From AP-15 sp963724435 (GTDB lineage: Bacteria; Pseudomonadota; Alphaproteobacteria; ATCC43930; CGMCC-115725), in assembly GCA_963724435.1 (NCBI GenBank), contig CAVRUN010000010.1, forward strand, positions 310,001 to 374,000: 64,000 bases of DNA, written 5' to 3'. This document shows positions 43,819 to 52,071 of this stretch, in pieces. The translations under genes were made by a program, and so were the position numbers. Under the pieces are notes generated by a model. It made no database searches, was not told where the DNA came from, and saw only the letters and a program-made list of their open reading frames with translations. Position 1 is the first letter of the stretch; each line of letters starts with the position of its first letter.

Positions 43819-46800
43819 ATGGCGGACGAACGTGACGGACTGAAGATCGCGCGCCAGCGCATCGCGCAGGAGGCGGCGGAGCGAACCGGCTTTCTCGATC
43901 TGGGCCGGCTCGGGCTGACCTGTCTGCCGGAGGAATTGTTCGACCTATCGCATTTGCGACGATTGAACCTCGGCTCCGTGATGGCCGATGAGGAGGGCAA
44001 GTGGCAGGGAGCCGCCGTGAACATCTCGCCAAACGATGTCCAATCCGATATCGGGCAGCTGGCGAGGTTGCCCAAACTCTCCATTCTCTCGGTAAGAGGG
44101 GTCCGCTTCGCCGATCTGACGCCGCTGGCGGGTCTGCACGCACTGCAATCGCTTGATTGCTCTTCCACGCAAGTTAGAGATCTGACGCCGCTGGCGGGTC
44201 TGCACGCACTGCAATCGCTTGATTGCTCTTCCACGCAAGTTAGAGATCTGGTGCCGCTGGCAGGTCTGAGCGCATTGCAATCGCTTGATTGCTCTTTCAC
44301 GCAAGTCAGCGATCTGACACCGCTGGCGGGTCTGAGCGCATTGCAATCGCTTAATTGCTCCGACACCCAGGTCAGCGATCTGATGCCGCTGGCGGGTCTG
44401 AGCGAATTGCTATCGCTTAATTGCTGGAGCACCCAGGTCAGCGATTTGGGGCCGCTGGCGGGTCTGAGCGAATTGCTATCGCTTAATTGCTCCGACACCC
44501 AGGTCAGCGATCTGATGCCGCTGGCGGGTCTGAGCGCATTGCAATCGCTTGATTGCTGGAGCACCCAGGTCAGCGATCTGATGCCGCTGGCGGGTCTGAG
44601 GGCGCTGCAATCGCTTATTTGCCTCGGCACACGGGTCAGCGACCTGCTGCCGCTAACGGATCTGAACGCGTTGCAATCGCTTGATTGCTCGCGCACCCAG
44701 GTCAGCAATCTGATGCCATTGGCGGGTCTGAGCGCATTGCAATCGCTTTATTGCTCTTACACCCAGGTCAGCGATCTGATGCCGCTGGCGGATCTGAGCG
44801 CATTGCAATCGCTTGATTGCTCTTTCACGCAAGTCAGCGATCTGGTGCCGCTGGCGGGTCTGAGCGCATTGCAATCGCTTAATTTCTCCGGATGCCGGTT
44901 GGCTCGCGTGCCCGACGGGTTCTGGGGCAAGCCGACGCTGAACGAGCTCATTCTATACGAATCCCATCTGCCTGGTGTGCCGGCGGAGGTCCTTTCACAA
45001 AGTTGGGATGAAAACTGTGTCGATGCGCTGCGCGCCCATCTCGACGATCTCTCGGCAGGTCGGGTCGTCGTCCCCGACGCGAAGCTGATGGTGCTCGGCA
45101 ACGGCTATGTCGGGAAGACGCAGATCCGCCGCCGCCTGCGGGGTGAAGATTTCGACGAGACCGTGCCGTCGACCCACGGTATCACTGTGACTTCGGCGAC
45201 ACTCCGGAAGGCAGATGGTCAGGAAAGCGCGCGCCTGCAGATTTGGGATTTTGGCGGTCAGGACATCTATCACGGCGCCCACGCGCTGTTTATGCGGGCA
45301 CGCGCGCTCTTTATGCTGGTCTGGGCCCCCGAGAGAGAAAATTCGGGCGAGCAACTACGCGACGGAGTACGGGTTCGCGACTACCCGCTTGCTTATTGGC
45401 TCGACTATGTCCACCATCTTGCCTCCACCCGCAGCCCGATCATCGTCGTGCAGACCCGCTGCGACCGGCCCGAAGACGAGGCGGTGCGGCCGCCGGTTTC
45501 GGACGAGGTGCTGTCGCAATTTCCGTTTCGCAAAATCGTCCATTACAGCGCCAGAAACAACCGCGGCCGGCCGGCGCTCGACGACGCCTTGAACCAGGCG
45601 GTCGGCTGGCTGACCGATGAAGAGGGTGTGGTAACGATTGGCGCGACGCGGTTTCGGGTCAGGCGTCGGCTCGAAGAATTGCGCGATGCCGACGAAAAAT
45701 TGCCCGTCGAACAGCGTCAGTATCGGACGATTACCCAAGAACACTTCCAACAGCTATGCGAGGAAGAGGGAGGCGTCGCCTCCACCAAGCATTTCTTGAA
45801 CTATTTGCACAATGCCGGGGTGGCTTTTTATCGCGACAGCCTGTTCGATGACCGCATCGTTCTGGATCAGAGCTGGGCATTGGAAGCGATCTACACGGTC
45901 TTCAACCGCGATAAATCATACAAGGAACTGAGCCGTCTCGGCGGCCGATTGACTCGGTCGCTTCTGGAATTGCTGGTCTGGCAGGATTACGACTTCGAAG
46001 AGCAGCGGCTGTTCCTGAGCATGATGCAGTCGTGCGGGATCTGCTTTCTGCATCGGAAGGCAGACGATGAGGACGAAAGCGAGTATATCGCGCCCGATCT
46101 GCTGCCCGAGCGCGTCGCGGTCGGGGACCAGATCGACCAGATGTGGGACCGAGACCTATCGACAGAGACCGCCGAATTCGAATATTCTCTGCTTCACTCC
46201 GGCATTGTGCGCAGTGTGATCTCGCGCATCGGCGCAGAGGCCGGCATCACCGCGCTTTATTGGAAGGACGGTCTCTGCGCCTACGAAAAGACGACCGGGA
46301 GCCGGATTCTGGTCGAGCAGCAGATGGACGATCTGTGGCGCGGCCGGATACGGGTGCAAACCCAGCGCGGGCAAGCGGCAGCATTGCTGCAGCGGTTGAG
46401 TGAAATGATCCAAGAACAGAGCGAGCGGGCCGGGTCAAAGCCGGTCGAGATTACGACCAGTGCTGCCTTGGCGCGTCCCCCGGCAATCGAGCACGAGCAG
46501 CCGGTGGAAGCGAAACCGCCGCCATTGCAATTCTCGCAGGAGCCGAGCCCCGGCCGCGAATATTGCGTGTCCTATGCCTGGGAAGAACCGACGCAAGCGG
46601 TTGTCGATCGACTTTGTGCTGCGGCCGAGGCGCGCGGCGTGCGTGTGCTTCGCGACAAGACCGCCGTCGGACTGGGCGATTCGATCTCGAAATTCATGCA
46701 GCGAATAGGCCGCGCCGACCGTGTCTTTATCGTGCTGAGCGACAAATATCTAAAGTCGCCCTACTGCATGTTCGAATTGTTCGAGATCTGGCGCAACAAC

Positions 46801-47130
46801 CGCGCAGATTCCGCGCTATTCGCTGAGCGCATTCGAGCTTTCACGCTGCCAAGCGCCAACATCTCCTCCCCGGTCGAGCGGGTTAAACATGCGATTTACT
46901 GGAAAGAGCGATACGAAGAAATCGAAACTCTGGTCAAGCCGCATGGCCTCGGCGTCCTTGGCGAAGCCGATCTCAAGCAATTCAAATTAATGCAGGATTT
47001 CGCCCATCGCGTGTCCGATATTTTGGCGACGATCGCCGACACCTTGCAACCCCGCGACTTTGACCACCTCGAAAAGCACTGGCTCGACGATCTCGACAGA
47101 TCGCCCGCGCCGGGTACGCCAAGTTGTTGA
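43819..47130 (+). CDS. LRR-ROC-COR-TIR protein (Roco family, NLR-like)
   Basis: A 1103-residue multidomain protein. Residues 99-362 are twelve 22-residue leucine-rich repeats. A Ras-of-complex GTPase follows: P-loop GNGYVGKT (427-434), switch motif DFGGQ (477-481) and base-recognition TRCD (546-549, with Arg in place of the usual Lys). A COR-type dimerisation region spans about 600-830. A Pro-rich linker leads to a TIR domain from about 914: YCVSYAWEE, VFIVLSDKYL and SPYCMFELFEIW, with E986 at the position of the catalytic glutamate in NAD-cleaving TIR domains. No ribosome-binding site is obvious before the ATG. The layout suggests sensor, switch and effector. An antiviral or conflict role is inferred from domains and from the divergent SLATT gene. 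Confidence 0.85.
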   Translation: MADERDGLKIARQRIAQEAAERTGFLDLGRLGLTCLPEELFDLSHLRRLNLGSVMADEEGKWQGAAVNISPNDVQSDIGQLARLPKLSILSVRGVRFADLTPLAGLHALQSLDCSSTQVRDLTPLAGLHALQSLDCSSTQVRDLVPLAGLSALQSLDCSFTQVSDLTPLAGLSALQSLNCSDTQVSDLMPLAGLSELLSLNCWSTQVSDLGPLAGLSELLSLNCSDTQVSDLMPLAGLSALQSLDCWSTQVSDLMPLAGLRALQSLICLGTRVSDLLPLTDLNALQSLDCSRTQVSNLMPLAGLSALQSLYCSYTQVSDLMPLADLSALQSLDCSFTQVSDLVPLAGLSALQSLNFSGCRLARVPDGFWGKPTLNELILYESHLPGVPAEVLSQSWDENCVDALRAHLDDLSAGRVVVPDAKLMVLGNGYVGKTQIRRRLRGEDFDETVPSTHGITVTSATLRKADGQESARLQIWDFGGQDIYHGAHALFMRARALFMLVWAPERENSGEQLRDGVRVRDYPLAYWLDYVHHLASTRSPIIVVQTRCDRPEDEAVRPPVSDEVLSQFPFRKIVHYSARNNRGRPALDDALNQAVGWLTDEEGVVTIGATRFRVRRRLEELRDADEKLPVEQRQYRTITQEHFQQLCEEEGGVASTKHFLNYLHNAGVAFYRDSLFDDRIVLDQSWALEAIYTVFNRDKSYKELSRLGGRLTRSLLELLVWQDYDFEEQRLFLSMMQSCGICFLHRKADDEDESEYIAPDLLPERVAVGDQIDQMWDRDLSTETAEFEYSLLHSGIVRSVISRIGAEAGITALYWKDGLCAYEKTTGSRILVEQQMDDLWRGRIRVQTQRGQAAALLQRLSEMIQEQSERAGSKPVEITTSAALARPPAIEHEQPVEAKPPPLQFSQEPSPGREYCVSYAWEEPTQAVVDRLCAAAEARGVRVLRDKTAVGLGDSISKFMQRIGRADRVFIVLSDKYLKSPYCMFELFEIWRNNRADSALFAERIRAFTLPSANISSPVERVKHAIYWKERYEEIETLVKPHGLGVLGEADLKQFKLMQDFAHRVSDILATIADTLQPRDFDHLEKHWLDDLDRSPAPGTPSC
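44113..44904 (+). repeat. Array of twelve 66-bp repeats encoding LRRs
   Basis: Twelve head-to-tail 66-bp units encode DLxPLAGLxALQSL then xCxxTQVS. Units 1 and 2 (44113-44178 and 44179-44244) are identical base for base; the others differ at few positions. Changes concentrate at unit residues 15, 17 and 18 (D/N/I/Y, then SS, SF, SD, WS, LG, SR, SY), the exposed strand face of a leucine-rich repeat. Unit 12 diverges at its end (CRLA). Confidence 0.92.
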
Positions 47131-47246
47131 TCGAGCTTCAGGCGTGCTGGGCCGAAGCCGACCTCCACCGGTTGAGGCCGACTCGGCGTTGACCAGCAAC
47201 GGAGAGAATTCGGACGCGCGGGCGGCGCCTCCGTCGCAGGGTGGGT

Positions 47247-48104
47247 TCAGGGGGACACTTGCGGCAGGGTCGACGGGTCGGCGGAGTGGACGCAGGTCGG
47301 ATGACCAAAGCCGCTGCCGCTGGCGCCGACAGACCCGTTCGGGTTCAGTAGGCCGTCGCCATTGGCGGGCTTAATGTCAAAGATGATGTTGTCGGGATGT
47401 TGGGTATCGGCGCCCGGCACAACGCCGAGTGTGCCGAGATGGTCGAGACCGAGACTGTTGCGGACCCGCCACGCGACAAAGTGGTCGGTGCAGGACTGAT
47501 CGCCGCTGACCCCGACCGCGCCAACCTTAACGCCGCCCGCTCTGTAAAGGGCGAGCCCGCCGCCAAATACATTAACGCCGCCGACGCGCTGGCCGACCAG
47601 CGGATCGCCGACCGTGCCGTAGAGCTGCGCGTTGCCCTGGTACGCGATCTCCGGATCAACCGGATTGCTGTGCTGCAGCCCGTAAAGGCTGCCGCCCGGT
47701 TGCACCGCTGAGTAGAGATTGGCGGTCGACAACGCGAGACCGGTGGAAAACAGGCTGCCCAATGGAGTCGCGCCGTTGCTCAGGCTGAAATCGTTGGCGG
47801 TGCTGGCTTTTTGCGCCGAAATGACACGGCTGCCGAGCCATTGGTCGGTGTATTTGCTGCCGGAAAAGGCGACGGCGCAGACCGTGCCGTCATTGGCGAC
47901 GATCGTCGCCCACATGTTGAAGCCGAGACCGCCATTTGACGGGCCAATCGCAGCGGATAATTGCTGTCTCAGCTGACTCCAACCCGGAAGACTGGCGCAG
48001 GTGCCGCTGCCGCCGTTGCCGCCGCCATCGGCAAAGGCGGGTGCGACGAGGGCGGCCAAAACCAGGCCGGCGGCAGCCGGCAGCAGTTTGCGTGATGATT
48101 TCAT
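47247..48104 (-). CDS. Secreted haem-binding-type protein (GlcG/HbpS family)
   Basis: An exported protein of 285 residues. A signal peptide (KLLPAAAGLVLAALVAPAFA) is followed by a Gly-rich stretch and a GlcG/HbpS (DUF336) domain: WATIVANDGTVCAVAFSG, SRVISAQKASTANDFS, VGGVNVFGGGLALYRAGGVKVGAVGVSGD. HbpS relatives bind haem or cobalamin outside the cell; the ligand here is unknown. GGGAGAAG lies just before the ATG at 48104. The 116-bp gap to the TIR gene on the other strand has no feature I can support. Confidence 0.8.
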   Translation of the reverse strand: MKSSRKLLPAAAGLVLAALVAPAFADGGGNGGSGTCASLPGWSQLRQQLSAAIGPSNGGLGFNMWATIVANDGTVCAVAFSGSKYTDQWLGSRVISAQKASTANDFSLSNGATPLGSLFSTGLALSTANLYSAVQPGGSLYGLQHSNPVDPEIAYQGNAQLYGTVGDPLVGQRVGGVNVFGGGLALYRAGGVKVGAVGVSGDQSCTDHFVAWRVRNSLGLDHLGTLGVVPGADTQHPDNIIFDIKPANGDGLLNPNGSVGASGSGFGHPTCVHSADPSTLPQVSP

Positions 48105-48340
48105 TCTTCTCCCGATCTTTTGCTGATTTGCACTGCCGGCAAGCATGACGCGGCTGCGAGCAGCGGGGCGGCGCCCGCCGCGGAAATTAGACGATCCGGG
48201 CGAGATAGAGAAATCGGATAATCGCGGGCGGGTTATTTTCTCTTTTGGTTAATTAGCGGCGCGGGGGAGCGCCATCCTCAAGATCGCCGCAATCCAGGGT
48301 TACACCTTAGGGCGCAGGTCGGTTTGTCGGCGACAGAATG

Positions 48341-48504
48341 AGAATTCGGGTTTCCCGGTTCTGGCATCCGAATTCCCGTCTACAGCCGCGCGAATTCCCG
48401 GTTAGGCAACCACAGAATTATCGCTAACCAATTGTTATAACAAGACATTTAGGCAATTTGGTAGGAAATTTCCCGGTAAATTCCCGATACAACGGGAATT
48501 CGGC
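48341..48504. repeat. AATTCCCG repeat element, copy B
   Basis: AATTCCCG motifs start at 48371, 48393 and 48479, with a reverse copy CGGGAATT at 48493-48500 that forms an 8-bp hairpin with the motif at 48479 over a TCGTAT-like six-base loop. AATTCCCGGTTAG, GACATT, TTGG.AGGAA and ACGGGAA.TTCGGC occur in the same order as in copy A at 8320-8500. The element ends about 21 bp beyond the metH stop (48525, minus strand). The stretch 48105-48340 has no gene and probably holds the promoter of the haem-binding-type gene. Confidence 0.6.
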
Positions 48505-48524
48505 ACTCCCGGACCCCAGCGAGC

Positions 48525-51500
48525 TCAGACCGTAAAATATTTGGCCTGGGGGTGATGGACGACGATCGCCGAGGTCGATTGCTCGGGGTCGAGCTGGTCT
48601 TCTTCGGAGAGCGTGATGCCGATCTCCTGCGCCTGCAGCAATTCGAGCAGCTGGCGCTGGTCGGCGAGGTTCGGACAGGCCGGATAGCCAAAAGAATAGC
48701 GGCTGCCGCGGTAACCTTGGTTCAGCATCGCCTCGGTGTCGCGAGCCTCCTCGGCGGCAAAGCCTAACTCGGCGCGAATTCGCCGGTGCAGGTATTCGGC
48801 CAAGGCTTCGGCCATCTCGACCGACAGCCCGTGTAAATAGAGGTAGTCCTGATAGCGGTTTTCAGCGAACCACTCGCGCGCGGCCTCGGAGGCGCGGCGG
48901 CCCATCGTCACGACCTGCAGCCCGATCACATCGCGTTCGCCGGCATCGACATCGCGGAAGAAATCGGCGACGCACAGCCCGCCCTCCTTGTTCTGGCGCG
49001 GGAATGAGAAGCGGGCGATCTCGCGGTGCTGGTCCTCGGCGAACAGGATCACATCATTGCCCTCGGCGGCGCACGACCAATAGCCATAGGCCGCCTGCGG
49101 CACGAGTATTTCCTCGCGGATCGCGATGTCGAGCATCCGCGCCAGGACCGGGCGGAGCTCGTCTTTGGCCCATTCGCGGTATTCGGCCAGCGACCTGCCA
49201 TCCTTTCGATAGCCCCACTGGAATTGGTAGAGCATGCGCTCGTTGAGATAGGGGACCACCGCTTTTGGCGACAGTCGGGTAATCGCGCGGGCCCCCCAGA
49301 ACGGCGGCTGCGGCACCGGGACGCTGCGGGTCAATTCGGCGCGGCGCAGCCGGATTTCGTCGAGATCGAGCGGGCGCAACGGCCGGGCATCGGCGGCGCG
49401 GCCGAGCTTGCGCGACGGCTTTGTCGTGCGGCCCTCGTTGCGCGCATGGATCGCGGCGAGATGGGCGTCGAAATCGCCGGTCACGATCTTGTCCATCAGT
49501 GCCAAGCCGTCAAAGGCGTCGCGGGCATAGGCCACGCGGCCGGCGGCATAGGCCTTGACGCAATCCTCCTCGACATAGCGGCGGGTCAGCGCCGCCCCGC
49601 CGAGCATCACCGGCACGTCGAGACCCTGGCGGCTCATCTCTTCGAGGTTCTCGCGCATGACCACGGTCGATTTGACCAATAGCCCGGACATGCCGACCGC
49701 GTGGGCGCGGTGCTGCACCGCGGCTTCGAGGATCGCGCCGATCGGCTGCTTGATGCCGAGATTGATGACCCGATAACCGTTGTTGGTCAGGATGATGTCG
49801 ACCAGGTTCTTGCCGATGTCATGGACGTCGCCGCGGACCGTTGCCAGCACCACGGTGCCTTTTTCCTGGCCGGCGACCCGCTCCATATGCGGTTCGAGAA
49901 AGCGCACCGCGGTCTTCATCGTCTCGGCCGATTGCAGCACAAACGGCAGCTGCATCTTGCCGGCGCCAAACAGCTCGCCGACGGTTTTCATCCCCGACAG
50001 CAGGATTTCGTTGATGATGTCGAGCGGCTTCCACTGTTCCATCGCGAGATCGAGATCGCCCTCGAGACCTTGGCGGTCGCCATCGACGATGCGCTGCGCC
50101 AGTCGATCTTCGAGCTTTTCGGGGCGAGCCTTTTTCTCGGTTTTTTCGGCGGTGCGGTTTTCAAACAGCGCGATAAACGCGTGCAGCGGATCATAGCCGC
50201 CATTTGGTCCATCTGGGCGGCGGCGATCGAAGATCAGATCTTCGGCGATCCTCGCCTCCTCGGGCGGAATGCGGTGCAATGGCACGATCCGCGAGAAATG
50301 CACGATGGCGCCGGTCAGCCCGCGCCGCAGCGCATGGTCGAGAAACACCGAATTCAGGATCTGCCGCGCCGGCGGGTTGAGCCCGAATGAGATGTTCGAC
50401 AGGCCGAGGATGATCTGACATTCGGGCATCGCCTCGGCAATCTGCTCGATCGCGTCGAGCGTATTGAGGCCAAGGCGGCGGTCGTCCTCATTGCCGGTGC
50501 AGATCGTAAAGGTCAGCGGGTCGAACAGCAGATCGGCCGGAGACAGGCCGTGCCGGTTGCAGGCGAAATCGTAAAGCCGGCGGGCGATCGCGAGCTTGTG
50601 CTCGGCCTCCTTGGCCATGCCGGTCTCGTCGATGGTCAAGGCGACCACTGCGGCGCCAAACCGCCGCGCGAGGCCAAGGCGCCGGGCGGCCGCCTCCTCG
50701 CCATCCTCGAAATTGATCGAATTGATGATCGGCTTGCCGCCGTAAAGTTTGAGCGCCGCTTCGAGCACCGGATATTCGGTCGAGTCGATAACGAGCGGCG
50801 CGTTGACCGCTCCGCGCATGCGGATCACCGCCTCGCTGATATCGGAGACCTCGTCGCGGCCGACAAAAGCCGTGCATAAATCGAGAGTGTGCGAGCCTTC
50901 CTTGACCTGCTCGCGCGCCATCTCGACACAACCGTCCCAGTCCCCCGCCTCCTGTAATTGGCGAAATTTGCGCGAACCGTTGGCGTTGCAGCGTTCCCCG
51001 ATCGACAGCCACGCGTTCTCCTGGCGCAGCGGAACTTGGCCGTAGAGCGAGGCGAGCGATGGCGTCCAACTCGGCTGACGCGCGCGCGGCGCGGGCCGGG
51101 TCCGGTCGCGGCCGATGCGACGCAGCATCGCATCGAGCGCCGCGATATGCGCGACATCGGTGCCGCAACAGCCGCCGATCAAGTTGACGCCGTCTTCGAC
51201 GACAAAGCGCTCGAGCCATTGTGCCAATTCGGCGGCCCCGAGCGGGTAATGGGCATGGCCCACCACCAGTTCGGGCAGCCCGGCATTGGGCTGCACCGAG
51301 ATAGAGCCCGGCCAGTTCTCGCCGAGCCATTTAACGTGCTCGGCCATCTCTCGCGGTCCGGTCGCGCAATTGAGACCGATGACCGGCACATCGAGCGCCT
51401 CGACGATTGTCGCCGCGGCCGCGATATCGGCGCCGACCAGCAGGCTGCCGGTGGTCTCGATGGTCACTTGCACCAGGATCGGCGTATCGCCCCGGGCGTC

Positions 51501-51755
51501 TTCGCGCGCCCGTTTGGCGCCGTTGACCGCGGCCTTGATCTGCAGCGGATCCTGGCAAGTCTCGATCAGGATGCCGTCGACTCCGCCGGCGATCAGCCCG
51601 GCGCACTGGATCGCCAGCGCGTCTTCAAGCTCCTGGTATGAGACATGGCCGAGCGACGGCAGGCGCGTCCCCGGTCCGACCGACCCCAGGACAAAGCGGG
51701 TGCGGCCGTCATGAGCGAATTCGGCCACCGCTTCGCGGGCGATCTCGGCGGACAA
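48525..51755 (-). CDS. metH: Cobalamin-dependent methionine synthase, main part after an in-frame stop
   Basis: Transfers the methyl of 5-methyltetrahydrofolate to homocysteine through cobalamin. This 1076-residue frame has the remaining homocysteine domain with zinc ligands C130 (GLNCATG) and C196/C197 (GGCCGT), the folate domain from about SIGERCNANGSRKF, the B12 domain with DVHDIGKN, and the reactivation domain ending FGYPACPN. It opens at a TTG right after a TGA (51756-51758) that separates it from its own N-terminus. Without that N-terminus the homocysteine barrel is incomplete. It is the last gene of the ArsR-metF-metH run. Confidence 0.88.
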   Translation of the reverse strand: MSAEIAREAVAEFAHDGRTRFVLGSVGPGTRLPSLGHVSYQELEDALAIQCAGLIAGGVDGILIETCQDPLQIKAAVNGAKRAREDARGDTPILVQVTIETTGSLLVGADIAAAATIVEALDVPVIGLNCATGPREMAEHVKWLGENWPGSISVQPNAGLPELVVGHAHYPLGAAELAQWLERFVVEDGVNLIGGCCGTDVAHIAALDAMLRRIGRDRTRPAPRARQPSWTPSLASLYGQVPLRQENAWLSIGERCNANGSRKFRQLQEAGDWDGCVEMAREQVKEGSHTLDLCTAFVGRDEVSDISEAVIRMRGAVNAPLVIDSTEYPVLEAALKLYGGKPIINSINFEDGEEAAARRLGLARRFGAAVVALTIDETGMAKEAEHKLAIARRLYDFACNRHGLSPADLLFDPLTFTICTGNEDDRRLGLNTLDAIEQIAEAMPECQIILGLSNISFGLNPPARQILNSVFLDHALRRGLTGAIVHFSRIVPLHRIPPEEARIAEDLIFDRRRPDGPNGGYDPLHAFIALFENRTAEKTEKKARPEKLEDRLAQRIVDGDRQGLEGDLDLAMEQWKPLDIINEILLSGMKTVGELFGAGKMQLPFVLQSAETMKTAVRFLEPHMERVAGQEKGTVVLATVRGDVHDIGKNLVDIILTNNGYRVINLGIKQPIGAILEAAVQHRAHAVGMSGLLVKSTVVMRENLEEMSRQGLDVPVMLGGAALTRRYVEEDCVKAYAAGRVAYARDAFDGLALMDKIVTGDFDAHLAAIHARNEGRTTKPSRKLGRAADARPLRPLDLDEIRLRRAELTRSVPVPQPPFWGARAITRLSPKAVVPYLNERMLYQFQWGYRKDGRSLAEYREWAKDELRPVLARMLDIAIREEILVPQAAYGYWSCAAEGNDVILFAEDQHREIARFSFPRQNKEGGLCVADFFRDVDAGERDVIGLQVVTMGRRASEAAREWFAENRYQDYLYLHGLSVEMAEALAEYLHRRIRAELGFAAEEARDTEAMLNQGYRGSRYSFGYPACPNLADQRQLLELLQAQEIGITLSEEDQLDPEQSTSAIVVHHPQAKYFTV

Positions 51756-52034
51756 TCAATTCAGCGCGAAGGCGCGGTCGGCGAGACCGAACTCGCCCAG
51801 GGTGATCGGCGAGCCGCCAAAGCTGTTGGTCTGGATCGCATCGCAGCCGGCGGCGAGATAGCCGCGGTGGATCTCGCGGATCAGGTCGGGGCGGCTCTGA
51901 CAGACGATTTCGGTGCAGTTTTCGTTGCCCAGAAAATCGCGCTCGATATCGAGCTGTCGCGCCTGCACCTGGGTCCCCATCGCGCCGTCGCATAAGACGA
52001 CACGATCGGCGAGATAGTCGAGCAAATGTGTCAT
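51756..52034 (-). pseudogene. metH: metH N-terminal fragment ending at a premature TGA
   Basis: These 92 residues are the true MetH N-terminus: RVVLCDGAMGTQVQARQ, ENCTEIVCQSRPDLIREIHRGY and AGCDAIQTNSFGGSP belong to the homocysteine-binding barrel. The frame ends FALN-TGA and continues in the same phase with LSAEIAREAVAE, matching normal MetH, where an Arg or Lys sits at the stop position. CGA to TGA would explain it in one change. Start 52034 is the expected ATG, 37 bp after metF. A sequencing error, a real nonsense mutation or readthrough are all open. Confidence 0.8.
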
Positions 52035-52071
52035 CCGACGATGGCTCGATCGGCCTTGGGTCGCACCGTAA

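Noticed and set aside
44113..44904. Regular tandem repeats resembling a CRISPR array or minisatellite
   Set aside because: The units are contiguous with no unique spacers, keep one reading frame throughout and encode leucine-rich repeats within a large protein.
51756..51758. The metH TGA read as selenocysteine or a recoded sense codon
   Set aside because: The homologous residue is basic, not a cysteine; no SECIS-like hairpin is obvious, and TGA is used as the normal stop in many genes of this window.
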